Shown piece by piece: positions 6,235 through 13,325 of a stretch of 19,984 nucleotides of DNA. Below the pieces are notes generated by a model, which had not been told where the DNA came from, ran no database searches, and saw nothing but the letters and a program-made list of their open reading frames with translations. The stretch comes from DATGEO01 sp035310015 (lineage in GTDB: Bacteria; Chloroflexota; Dormibacteria; Dormibacterales; Dormibacteraceae), in NCBI GenBank assembly GCA_035310015.1, contig DATGEO010000038.1, forward strand, positions 1 to 19,984, in the 5' to 3' direction. Made by a program: the position numbers and the translations under genes. Position 1 is the first letter of the stretch, and each line of letters begins with the position of its first letter.

Positions 6235-6794
6235 CCGAGCCCGGGCCGCGCATCCGCGCGTTCTTCGCCATCGCGCTGCCCGGCCCGCAGCGCGACGAGC
6301 TGAGCCGCTACCTCGAAGCGTGCGCAGCCGCCAGCCCCGAATTTCGATGGGCCGTGCACGAAAACCTCCACCTGACGCTGCGATTCGTCGGCAGCGTCGA
6401 CCGCGAGGTCGCCGAGCGCATCGCCGGCAGCCTGGCGGCCCAGGCCGGCCCCGCATTCCAGGTCGCGCTGGGCGAAGTCGGGACCTTCAAGAGAGGCCGC
6501 CTCGTGCGCGTCGTGTGGCTCGGCGTGCGCGAAGGCGTGGAGCCGATGCGCCGCCTGGCCGATCTGCTCGAGCGCGAGTGCCGGGCCGCCGGCCTGGAGC
6601 CGGAAGCGCGCCCGTTCAAGCCGCACCTCACGCTCGCGCGAGCGCGGCCGCGCGACGGTGCGCCTCTTACCGAGCTGCCTCCGCCGCCGAAGCTGGAGCC
6701 GTGGAGGGCGCATGAGGTCGTGCTGTTCTCCAGTCACCTCGGCAGGGACGGCGCGGTCCACGAGCCGATCCGCGCGGTCGCGCTAGGCGACTGA
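6198..6794 (+). CDS. thpR: RNA 2',3'-cyclic phosphodiesterase (2'-5' RNA ligase family)
   Basis: A two-histidine phosphoesterase. The family's paired HxTx motifs are both present as HLTL: in ENLHLTLRFVG (H58/T60, counted from GTG 6198) and FKPHLTLARAR (H143/T145). The N-terminal strand IRAFFAIALP is the family hallmark. Members hydrolyse RNA 2',3'-cyclic phosphate ends to 2'-phosphates and were first described as tRNA 2'-5' ligases. The start is uncertain: GTG 6198 gives 198 residues and ATG 6174 gives 206, both overlapping the SDR gene. A CTG at 6231, overlapping the SDR stop as CTGA, would give 187 residues and a family-like N-terminus (TEPGPRIRAFFAI). Its last 12 nt overlap, antisense, the end of the convergent GlcG-like gene. 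Confidence 0.9.
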   Translation: MGAARLAAQAPLTEPGPRIRAFFAIALPGPQRDELSRYLEACAAASPEFRWAVHENLHLTLRFVGSVDREVAERIAGSLAAQAGPAFQVALGEVGTFKRGRLVRVVWLGVREGVEPMRRLADLLERECRAAGLEPEARPFKPHLTLARARPRDGAPLTELPPPPKLEPWRAHEVVLFSSHLGRDGAVHEPIRAVALGD

Positions 6795-7187
6795 GGAAAC
6801 GCCCGCCTCCGCGCACGCGTGGTCCTCGTCGGGCTTCGCCCCGCTGACGCCGACCGCGCCGGCCATCGCGCCGTCTTTCGTGAGCGGAAGAGAGCCCGGG
6901 CCGGGGACGATGGGTTTGCCGGCGAGGTCTTTCACCGCGGCCCAGAACGCGGGCCGGTCGTTCGCGGTCGACAGCAGCCATGCGCCGTCGCGGCGAAACA
7001 TCGCCGCGCCGACGGCCTTGCCCTCGGCGACCTTGGGCGACATCGCGTTCGCTCCGTCCATCCGCCGCATCGCGACCAGGTGTCCGCCCTCGTCGACGAT
7101 CGCGATGGTCACGTTCACGCCGAGGCTCACCGCCTTCTGCCGCGCGGCGTCGATCACCTTCTCCGCGTCCGCCAGGGTCAGTGGCAT
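6783..7187 (-). CDS. GlcG/HbpS-family heme-binding-like protein
   Basis: A 134-residue single-domain protein of the GlcG/HbpS (DUF336) family. The conserved pattern runs LTLADAEKVIDAARQKA, then VTIAIVDEGGHLVAMRRMDGA, KAVGAAMF and a C-terminal MAGAVGVSGAKPDEDHACAEAG. Family members form octamers. HbpS of Streptomyces is an extracellular heme-binding redox sensor partner, while GlcG lies in glycolate operons. No signal peptide is seen here, so a cytoplasmic location is likely. The ATG at 7187 gives the standard domain start. It stands alone, convergent with the RNA phosphodiesterase with a 12-nt 3' overlap, and divergent from the GT2 gene. Substrate or ligand cannot be told from the sequence. 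Confidence 0.88.
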   Translation of the reverse strand: MPLTLADAEKVIDAARQKAVSLGVNVTIAIVDEGGHLVAMRRMDGANAMSPKVAEGKAVGAAMFRRDGAWLLSTANDRPAFWAAVKDLAGKPIVPGPGSLPLTKDGAMAGAVGVSGAKPDEDHACAEAGVSSVA

Positions 7188-7423
7188 TGGAGTGAAAATT
7201 GTTCAGCGTCCGGGTGGCTACTTGTTAGCGGTTGGCGGCGAACTGACTTTCGCACTTGCACTCTTGTCCGGATGCCCATACTCTTTGCCTCGGCCCCGAG
7301 GGAAACGTTCGAGAGGGCAGGAGCAGGCCGCAAGGCAGGCACCGGTTCTCGAGAGGCGATCCGTCGGGGTCATTTCTTTTTGCGGCGGAAACGCCGCCTC
7401 GGGCCGTTAGGCTCTTCGTGCCG
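7188..7423. other. 236-nt intergenic region with three hairpins
   Basis: This divergent gap is long for the window. On the plus strand it contains CCTCGG-CC-CCGAGG (7288-7301), a 7-bp stem TTCGAGA/TCTCGAG (7308-7314 with 7347-7353) enclosing a GCC-GCAA-GGC hairpin (7327-7336), and GCGGCG-GAAA-CGCCGC (7382-7397). The two GNRA-type loops suggest RNA structure. No known riboswitch consensus was recognised. A plus-strand reading frame in phase with the GT2 gene crosses it from 7256 but encodes a basic, low-complexity sequence without GT2 features, so it is treated as non-coding. The minus-strand promoter of the GlcG-like gene must also lie here, but no clear box was found. Confidence 0.4.
7408..7413 (+). 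promoter_or_regulatory. Candidate -10 box of the GT2 gene
   Basis: TAGGCT ends 10 nt before ATG 7424, matching the TA-purine-purine-CT pattern before other transcription units here. If this is the main promoter, the hairpins upstream are not part of the mRNA. Confidence 0.35.
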
Positions 7424-8641
7424 ATGAAGCTCGCTCCGCGCCGCGCGCGACGCTCCGAGGTCCGGACCGCCACCCGCCTCGAGGTGTCGATCGTCATGCC
7501 GTGCCTCAACGAGGCCGAGACGCTCCCGCGCTGCATCCAGACCGCGCAGCGCGCCCTCGAGGACGGAGGCTTCGCCGGCGAGGTCATCGTGGCCGACAAC
7601 GGCAGCACCGACGGTTCGATCGCGATCGCGAAGGAGCTTGGCGCCCGCGTCGTCGAGGTCCGGCGCAAGGGCTATGGCAGCGCGCTCATCGGCGGCATCA
7701 CCGCGGCGGAGGGCGCTTTCGTCGTCATGGGCGACGCCGACGCGAGCTATGACTTCGCCGCGATCGCGCCGTTCATCGAGCGGCTGCGCGCGGGCGAGGA
7801 CCTCGTGGTCGGCAACCGCTTTCTCGGCGGGATCGAGCCGGGCGCGATGCCGTGGTCGCACCGCTGGCTCGGCAACCCCGTGCTGACGCGCCTCAGCCGC
7901 GTGTTCTTCCACACGCCGGTCGGCGACATGCACTGCGGCCTACGCGCGTTCCGCAGGGCCGCGTTCGAGCGCATGCAGCTGCGCGCGGTGGGCATGGAGT
8001 TCGCGAGCGAGATGGTGATCAAGGCGTCGCTCAAGGGCATGCGCATCAGCGAGGTGCCGGTCGTTCTCCGTCCCGACGGGCGCTCGCGGCCGCCGCACCT
8101 GCGCACCTGGCGGGACGGCTGGCGGCACCTTCGCTTCATGCTGCTGTTCAGCCCGCGCTGGCTGTTCCTTTATCCGGGCCTCGCGCTGCTGGCGATCGGC
8201 GTCCTGCTGTCGATCGCGTTGCTGCCCGGGCCGCTGCGCATCGGCGGGGTGCGGCTGGACATCCACACGCTGCTCGTCGCCGGATTCGCGTGCCTCCTCG
8301 GCTATCAGCTGGTGCTCTTCGCCATCTTCACGAAGTTCTTCGCGATTCGCGAGGGCTTCCACCCGCCGCATCCGGCGCTCGAGCGGGTCTCGCACCTCGC
8401 GACGCTCGAAGCCGGCCTCCTCGCCGGCGCGCTGATGTCGCTCGTGGGCCTGGTTGCGCTGATCGCGGCGGTCCTCAGCTGGCATTCGGCCGGCTTCGGC
8501 AACCTCGACCCTTCGCTGACGATGCGGGAGGTGATTCCGGCGGTGGTGCTGCTCGCGCTCGGGACTCAGACCGTGTTCGCGAGCTTCTTCCTGAGCATCC
8601 TCGGGATCGACAGCGAGTCCGGCGCCTTCGACGCCCGCTGA
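7424..8641 (+). CDS. Family 2 glycosyltransferase with C-terminal membrane segments
   Basis: A 405-residue protein. The GT-A domain (about 19-215) opens VSIVMPCLNEAETLPRCIQ and continues with IVADNGSTDGS. The metal-binding motif is DAD at 104-106 in VMGDADASYDF. GDMHCGLRAFRR at about 167-178 is a conserved feature of the dolichyl/polyprenyl-phosphate sugar synthase group. After a basic interfacial stretch (RPPHLRTWRDGWRHLRFML), hydrophobic helices lie at about 245-268, 278-305, 332-358 and 372-395. Such enzymes transfer a nucleotide-activated sugar to a polyprenyl phosphate at the cytoplasmic membrane face. The start is ATG 7424; GTG 7418 is a close alternative. It converges with five minus-strand glycan genes with only 4 nt between stop codons. 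Sugar specificity is unknown. Confidence 0.92.
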   Translation: MKLAPRRARRSEVRTATRLEVSIVMPCLNEAETLPRCIQTAQRALEDGGFAGEVIVADNGSTDGSIAIAKELGARVVEVRRKGYGSALIGGITAAEGAFVVMGDADASYDFAAIAPFIERLRAGEDLVVGNRFLGGIEPGAMPWSHRWLGNPVLTRLSRVFFHTPVGDMHCGLRAFRRAAFERMQLRAVGMEFASEMVIKASLKGMRISEVPVVLRPDGRSRPPHLRTWRDGWRHLRFMLLFSPRWLFLYPGLALLAIGVLLSIALLPGPLRIGGVRLDIHTLLVAGFACLLGYQLVLFAIFTKFFAIREGFHPPHPALERVSHLATLEAGLLAGALMSLVGLVALIAAVLSWHSAGFGNLDPSLTMREVIPAVVLLALGTQTVFASFFLSILGIDSESGAFDAR

Positions 8642-8645
8642 TCGA

Positions 8646-9848
8646 TCAGGCCGGCGAGGGTTCCGGCTCCGGAACCACGCCTGCGGCCTGCCTGGCGGCG
8701 GTCGATTCCCTGATCTCGGTGTAGAGCTGGATCAAAAGCCAGCCCATGGCGAAGACCAGGAGCGGTCGCGGCCCTGTCGGCGGCTCGAGGAAAGCGGCCA
8801 CGGCGCCCAGGCCGAGCCACACCGCGAGCAGGCGCGAGGGTTTCAGGCTGAGGGCGATCCAGAACGCGGCGACCAGGCAGAAGGAATCGGCGCCGTGATG
8901 GTAGGGGGCCGCGACGAGTGAACCCACGAGCCCGGCGACGATCGCGGTCCCGGGATCGCTCCGCCTGCGGGCGAGGAACGCGATGACCAGCGCCGCCACC
9001 GCGGCCGCCGCCTCGACCGCATAGGCCGCGGCACCCGGACCGAAGAAGATGGCCGGAGTCCAGATCTGGTTGTCGAGGTTGTGGTTCTCGATCGAGATCG
9101 CCTGGCTGAACTCGGACATGCCGGTGCTCCCGAGCGAGATCACGGCCGCGACCGCGATCAAGGCGGCTGATGCCGCCGCCACGGCTGCCGGTCGCCACGC
9201 TCCCCAGGCGATGAGCGCCAGCGGCACCAGGTAGGCGACCTGGGGCTTGAGCACGAGCGCCGAAAGGACCAGTCCGGCTGCCACCCAATGCCCCCTTCGA
9301 AGCAGCGCCCAGGACACGACCATCGCCACTCCCACCAGCAGGGCGACCTGTCCCATGCCAAGACAGATCAGAACCGGATAGGTCGTGGCGCCCGCCAGCA
9401 CGATGGCGGCGCGCGCCACCGGCGAGCCAGGGGTGAGTGACCAGCCGGCCGCCGCATAGGCGATCGCAAGCACGGTCACGAACACCCAGTAGGCGACCGA
9501 GTAGGGGAGCGTCGCCGCCAGGGGAGCGATGATCCAGGCCATCGGAGGTGGAGTGACGAAGATGCTCTGCGCGTCGAAGACCCGGGTCGGTGGGTTTACG
9601 CGATAGAACTCGATGCGCTGCAGAGCCAGGTTGTAGATGTGGCTCCAGCCGTGCTCGAGGCCGATGCGGGCGGCCCCGAAGTAGGGCTGGAAGTCGGCCG
9701 GTATCGGCGGCCGAGGGAAGGTGTGAAACCAGAGCACGCTGTCGGCAAGCACCAGCCACCAGAAGGCGCCGGCCGCCAGCGCAAGCAGAAGACTCGACCG
9801 GCTCGGGAGTCGCCTGACCGCTACTCGCACGGGCCCATGCGCGTGCAT
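8646..9848 (-). CDS. GT87 (DUF2029) polytopic membrane glycosyltransferase
   Basis: A 400-residue protein with roughly nine to ten hydrophobic helices. After a basic N-terminus, TM1 lies at about 19-40, followed by a periplasmic loop with D52 (PADFQPYFGAARIGLEHGW) in the place of the catalytic aspartate of GT-C enzymes. GMGQ at 164-167 and LKPQ at 200-203 are typical GT87 landmarks. PYHHGADSF sits in a late loop and a short acidic Pro tail ends the protein. GT87 members such as PimE use polyprenyl-phosphate-mannose outside the membrane. It shares the block ARIGLEHGW(S/N)H with the GT87 protein at 13326-14525, marking the two as paralogues. It is the last of five minus-strand glycan genes, 34 nt after its neighbour, and has its own -10-like box. 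Confidence 0.85.
   Translation of the reverse strand: MHAHGPVRVAVRRLPSRSSLLLALAAGAFWWLVLADSVLWFHTFPRPPIPADFQPYFGAARIGLEHGWSHIYNLALQRIEFYRVNPPTRVFDAQSIFVTPPPMAWIIAPLAATLPYSVAYWVFVTVLAIAYAAAGWSLTPGSPVARAAIVLAGATTYPVLICLGMGQVALLVGVAMVVSWALLRRGHWVAAGLVLSALVLKPQVAYLVPLALIAWGAWRPAAVAAASAALIAVAAVISLGSTGMSEFSQAISIENHNLDNQIWTPAIFFGPGAAAYAVEAAAAVAALVIAFLARRRSDPGTAIVAGLVGSLVAAPYHHGADSFCLVAAFWIALSLKPSRLLAVWLGLGAVAAFLEPPTGPRPLLVFAMGWLLIQLYTEIRESTAARQAAGVVPEPEPSPA
8659..8676. terminator. Perfect inverted repeat at a convergent gene junction
   Basis: GGTTCCGG-CT-CCGGAACC is an exact 8-bp inverted repeat with a 2-nt centre, 18 nt after the GT2 stop. It lies inside the last codons of the convergent GT87 gene. 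Position suggests a bidirectional transcript end, but there is no T-run on either strand, so an intrinsic terminator is not shown. It also encodes the PEPEP region of the protein, which could explain part of the symmetry. Confidence 0.3.
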
Positions 9849-9858
9849 TCAGCCGCGC

Positions 9859-9864
9859 AGTCTA
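9859..9864 (-). promoter_or_regulatory. Candidate -10 box of the distal GT87 gene
   Basis: The minus strand reads TAGACT, ending 10 nt before the ATG at 9848. Hexamer and spacing are identical to those before parA. This would let the last gene of the glycan cluster be transcribed on its own. Confidence 0.4.
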
Positions 9865-9882
9865 AGCCCGCGAACCCCACCA

Positions 9883-11082
9883 TCACGCCGCGGTGGAGGC
9901 AGCCGCGGCCGAGGTGGAAGCGGGCACGCGATTCGCGTCCCGGTTCTTGAACAGCGCCAGCGCCAGCAGCAGTCCGCCCGCGGCGATGACGCCGGCGACG
10001 CACGCTTGGTACAGCGCCTGCATCGTGGCCGCCATGGCGGCGCTCAGGTTCCCGGGAAGGGCGAGCGGATCACTCACCGCGTAGTACGCCAGCAGCATGG
10101 CGGTGGCCGCGAGCGAATACGCGATGGCGCCGGCGCCGGTCACCAGGCAGAAGAAGGGAAGGCCCCACAGCAGGTACTGGACGCTCGACCGAAACGCCAC
10201 GAGGTAGAAGAACGCGAACGTGGCGGCCACACCGAGCACGCGCTCCCGGCCGAACACGAGCCATGGCACCAGGGTCGCGAACACCAGGATGAGCAGGTCC
10301 GATCCAAGCCACGCGGCTGCCCGGATCGCGAGCGGAAGATTCAGGTCCGGCGCGAACAAGGTCCAGCCCATCGCCGGGGTGCTCGTGTAGCCGATGACGC
10401 GCGTCAACATCTCCGGATTGAAACCCGCTGCGATCGCGTAGATCGCGAACGCGAGCCCGATCGGGACGAGCGCCAGGCCAAACGTCCACACCTTGCGACC
10501 CGCCGGCGCCGTCAAGGCAAAGAACGGCAGCAGCAGGGCGGGGTATCCCTTGAGTGCGATGGCGAGGCCAAGAGCCAGCGCCGCCGCCTCGAGGCTGCCC
10601 CGGTGGCCGCGATCGTGGAGATGAAATGCGAGCAAGGTGAAGAGCACCGGCAGGCTGTCGAACTGGCCGTGGGCGGCGGAGATCAGCGCGGGGACCGGGT
10701 TCAGCGCGTACAGGGCCGCCGGCCCCAAGGTCCAAAGCACCCAACCGCGCCTCGCCCGGACGTACTCGAACAGCAGGGTCACGATCGCGAGGTCGGCCAG
10801 CGTGGCCGGAATCTTGATCGCGACGTGGAATGGGAGACCCAGCATGGGCGCCAGTCCAGCGATCGCTCCAACGATCCAGATCCACACGGGTGGATACGGG
10901 TATCGCGTCGTGTGTTCGTAGACGTTCAGCCCATGCGTGACCGCGAACGCCTGCTGCGAATAGGACTCCATGTCGAAGCCCGATCCGTACGTCGTCGAGA
11001 TCAGGACGGCGTGGATGACCGCGGAGGCCGCGACCAGGCCCGCGAGGCCTGCCAGCAGCCAGACGGGGCGAACGGGTCTCAG
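9883..11082 (-). CDS. GT87-type polytopic membrane glycosyltransferase; probable CTG start
   Basis: About 399 residues with around ten hydrophobic helices. The first loop holds D37 in GSGFDMESYSQQAFAVTHG, the expected GT-C catalytic aspartate position, followed by YPYPPVWIWIVG. ALNPVPALISAAHGQFDSLPVL and ALKGYPALLLPFFAL are characteristic of GT87 / PIG-M-like transferases. The C-terminus after the last TM (LLLALALFKNRDANR) is Ala/Ser-rich. No ATG, GTG or TTG lies near the N-terminus. CTG 11082-11080 overlaps the stop of the preceding flavoprotein gene as CTGA, the same geometry as the GTGA one gene upstream, and is taken as the start. The alternative ATG codons at 11193 and 11187 would overlap that gene by more than 100 nt with a Gly/Pro/Gln leader. 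Donor and acceptor are unknown. Confidence 0.82.
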   Translation of the reverse strand: MRPVRPVWLLAGLAGLVAASAVIHAVLISTTYGSGFDMESYSQQAFAVTHGLNVYEHTTRYPYPPVWIWIVGAIAGLAPMLGLPFHVAIKIPATLADLAIVTLLFEYVRARRGWVLWTLGPAALYALNPVPALISAAHGQFDSLPVLFTLLAFHLHDRGHRGSLEAAALALGLAIALKGYPALLLPFFALTAPAGRKVWTFGLALVPIGLAFAIYAIAAGFNPEMLTRVIGYTSTPAMGWTLFAPDLNLPLAIRAAAWLGSDLLILVFATLVPWLVFGRERVLGVAATFAFFYLVAFRSSVQYLLWGLPFFCLVTGAGAIAYSLAATAMLLAYYAVSDPLALPGNLSAAMAATMQALYQACVAGVIAAGGLLLALALFKNRDANRVPASTSAAAASTAA

Positions 11083-12482
11083 CTCGCGACTGTCCGGGGA
11101 GAGCGGGAGGCCGAGTTGACCAGGTCGGGCTGGTTGAGGGTGACCTCCGCCTCCGGTCCCGAACCGCTGCAGATCCTGTCGATGCATTCCCACCCCTGCA
11201 TGAAGGAATGGTCCTGATTGCCGACCTCGTACTTCCAGGCGCCGAACCGGCCTCTGGAGTACATGCCCATCTCGTCCAGGGCGGGCAGCGCCACGCCGAG
11301 CAATCGATCCCGATCGACGGTCGGGATCGGATAGCCGTAGGGCAGCACGGTGTGCCAGCAGCTTTGGATTCGCGACTCAGGCGTCAGGAGCCCTGTCGCC
11401 CGCATGCCGTCGATGACGCTTTCGACCACGCGGCCGCGGTCCACCGGTTTGAACTGGCTCTCCGAGACCTCGGCCAGCAGCGACCAGGTGCCGGGCGACG
11501 GAACGTTGTGTGGACTGTAGTTGCTGAAGACGGTGACCCGATAGAACGGTGAGCTCGACTCCGGAAAGTACATCCAGTTCTTGGCGCGGAGGTGCGGCGG
11601 AGGGGAACCGGCCAGGCCGACGCCGACGACGTGCGTGGTCGAATGACGGAGCCGCGCGGTGACGGCCGCCAGGTCGTCCAGCTCGGCAAGCTCTGTCAGC
11701 CGATCGAGCGGCATGGTCGACACCAGGTGCTCGTAGGCGATCTCCAGGCCGCTCGCCAGCCTCGCTGTGCGTGTCCGCGGCCTGATGCTCGCGACTCCAT
11801 CGCCCATGCGGAGCCGGCTCTGGTCCAGCTCCGCCGCGAGCGCGACCCACACCGCCCCGGTGCCGCCGCTCCGGGGAAACCGAAAGGTGTTGTTGGGACC
11901 CCAATCGACGCTGTCGTCCATCGTCTCGGCCGCCCGCTCGACGGCCGCCGGAGCCGGCATGGCCACCCGGTCTCCCACCCACTGGCAGCCCAGGAGCTCG
12001 AGCGGGTGGGCCCAGGTCTTGAGGTTGTACGGAACCATGAACAGCTCCGCGATCCCATCGCCGAAGGTCTGAGTGATCCACGCCCCAAAGTTGGCCGGCT
12101 TGCCGGCTTGGTCGCCGGAGACGCCGCGCAGTCCTTGGATGCACGCCGCCTGCTCGCGAGGAGGCAGACGGTGGAGGTTCTTCTGGAGTGGATAGGGGAC
12201 AAAACGCCCGGCGATCCAGATCCAGCTCTGGCGGGTGTGCTCCAGCCATCCATCGTGCCCCAGCGCCCTATCCATGAACCTGTCGAAAAGCTCGTAGTGC
12301 GAGAACTGCACATGACCGCCCATGTCCCACGTGAAGCCGTTTGGGTCCATGACGGACTTGGCCAGCCCGCCTGGACGCAGGTCTGAGTCGACGAGCAAAA
12401 AGCGTTCGCCTCTCTCCGCCAGGTTGTGCGCTGCGCCGATCCCGGTGGGTCCGGCGCCCACCACCAGGAAGTCGACCCTCAC
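11079..12482 (-). CDS. UDP-galactopyranose-mutase-like / HemY-like flavoprotein
   Basis: A 467-residue FAD protein. The dinucleotide motif VVGAGPTGIGAAHNLAERG (G9, G11, G14) is followed by the second FAD element RPGGLAKSV and by WDMGGHVQFSHYELFD. The stretch GRFVPYPLQKNLHRLP matches the RxVPYPFQNN(I/L)HRLP block of the UDP-galactopyranose mutase / protoporphyrinogen-oxidase-like group. The C-terminal FAD-contacting part includes PYGYPIPTVDRDR and MYSRGRFGAWKYEVGNQDHSFMQG. Members act on sugar nucleotides as reduced-flavin mutases or are uncharacterised amine-oxidase-like enzymes in polysaccharide loci. The GTG start overlaps the upstream GT2 stop as GTGA, and its own stop overlaps the next gene as CTGA, so it is tightly coupled to glycosyltransferases. 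A mutase supplying an unusual sugar donor is plausible but unproved. Confidence 0.83.
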   Translation of the reverse strand: MRVDFLVVGAGPTGIGAAHNLAERGERFLLVDSDLRPGGLAKSVMDPNGFTWDMGGHVQFSHYELFDRFMDRALGHDGWLEHTRQSWIWIAGRFVPYPLQKNLHRLPPREQAACIQGLRGVSGDQAGKPANFGAWITQTFGDGIAELFMVPYNLKTWAHPLELLGCQWVGDRVAMPAPAAVERAAETMDDSVDWGPNNTFRFPRSGGTGAVWVALAAELDQSRLRMGDGVASIRPRTRTARLASGLEIAYEHLVSTMPLDRLTELAELDDLAAVTARLRHSTTHVVGVGLAGSPPPHLRAKNWMYFPESSSPFYRVTVFSNYSPHNVPSPGTWSLLAEVSESQFKPVDRGRVVESVIDGMRATGLLTPESRIQSCWHTVLPYGYPIPTVDRDRLLGVALPALDEMGMYSRGRFGAWKYEVGNQDHSFMQGWECIDRICSGSGPEAEVTLNQPDLVNSASRSPRTVAS

Positions 12483-13264
12483 AGCCTCTTGGCCGCCGGC
12501 GCCACCTGCGCGGCCAGAGTGGGCGCCACCTCGGCTTTGATCGCCACGCCGCGGAACGCCAGCAGCTGCATCGACGACCGGACGCTGAACTTGAGCAGGG
12601 TCAGCTTGCGCAAAGACGTCTGGCCGGCACTCCGCTTGCGGTATGCGACGCGAACCCCGTGCCAGCGAAGGCCCGCGCGGTTGGCGTAAACAGCGATGAA
12701 AACCGACGGGATCAGGCAATCGCGACGAATGACCGTTCGCGCCCTCTCCCACAGGCCGCGACTGATCAGCTTGAAAGGAGCGTTGGGGTCCTCCAGGCGC
12801 GCCCCGAACGCCAGCCTCACCTGCAGTTTCAGCCCGGCCGTGACCAGCCGGCGGGCGAGCGGATCATGCCGGTCGTCACGCTGGCCGAACACGGCATCGG
12901 CTCCGTGCCGTCTGGCCCACATGGATGCGAACCCGTCGAGCGGAATCTGCCGGTCGCTGTCGACCAGCAGCATCCACTCGCCGCGAGCGTGCGCGAGGCC
13001 GTTGAGCAGCGCGCCGCCGTGGCCCGCGTTCGGCTGGTGGATCACGCGGAGGCGGGGCTCCTCGGCTGCCTTCTGGTCGAGGATCTCGGCCGTGCGATCG
13101 CGGCTCCCGTCGTCGATCACCCAGAGCTCGGAGCCCGGCACGGCATCGAGGATGTGGGTGCGCACGTCGTCCACGGCTTCCGAGATCGAGGCTTCCTCGT
13201 TGTAGGCGGGCATGACCACCGACAGCGGGCAGGCGGGCTCGCTCCGTTCCAGCTCAGTTTTCAT
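12479..13264 (-). CDS. Soluble family 2 glycosyltransferase, dolichyl-P-mannose-synthase-like
   Basis: A 261-residue GT-A protein without membrane helices. It begins with LSVVMPAYNEEASISEAVDDV at about 14-34, then WVIDDGSRDRTAEIL and HQPNAGHGGALLNGLAHARGEW. The metal-binding motif is DSD at 102-104 (LLVDSDRQIP). The acceptor-side block LEDPNAPFKLISRGLW corresponds to the D-x-x-(S/A/C)-G/P-F/K-L segment of DPM1-like synthases. Such enzymes make polyprenyl-phosphate mannose or glucose from a nucleotide sugar. This would provide the lipid-linked donor that GT87 transferases require, and three GT87 genes flank it. ATG 13264 is chosen; an upstream extension would be basic and outside the fold. The stop overlaps the flavoprotein start by 4 nt, and the upstream GT87 ends 61 nt before. 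Confidence 0.9.
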   Translation of the reverse strand: MKTELERSEPACPLSVVMPAYNEEASISEAVDDVRTHILDAVPGSELWVIDDGSRDRTAEILDQKAAEEPRLRVIHQPNAGHGGALLNGLAHARGEWMLLVDSDRQIPLDGFASMWARRHGADAVFGQRDDRHDPLARRLVTAGLKLQVRLAFGARLEDPNAPFKLISRGLWERARTVIRRDCLIPSVFIAVYANRAGLRWHGVRVAYRKRSAGQTSLRKLTLLKFSVRSSMQLLAFRGVAIKAEVAPTLAAQVAPAAKRL

Positions 13265-13293
13265 TACGGGGAGACCACCGTGTGGGCCACGCG

Positions 13294-13299
13294 ATAATA
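13294..13299 (-). promoter_or_regulatory. Candidate -10 box before the DPM-like GT2 gene
   Basis: The minus strand reads TATTAT (five of six matches to TATAAT) in the 61-nt gap after the GT87 stop, ending 29 nt before the ATG. It would give a leader of about 22 nt, unlike the leaderless boxes. No matching -35 was seen. Confidence 0.3.
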
Positions 13300-13325
13300 A
13301 CGATCGGGCCCGCCGGCGAGATCGG

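Noticed and set aside
7320..7360. tRNA-like look of GGTTCTCGAGAGGCGATCC
   Set aside because: No acceptor stem, anticodon arm or complete T-loop consensus can be folded around it.
10006..11217. A 403-codon plus-strand open frame opposite the middle GT87 gene
   Set aside because: The translation is hydrophilic, full of Arg, Gln and Glu, and without family resemblance, whereas the minus strand encodes a coherent multi-TM protein.
12483..12752. N-terminal extension of the mutase-like flavoprotein
   Set aside because: The extra 90 residues are basic and Gly/Pro-rich, overlap the DPM-like GT2 gene, and precede a perfect GTGA start directly before the FAD motif.
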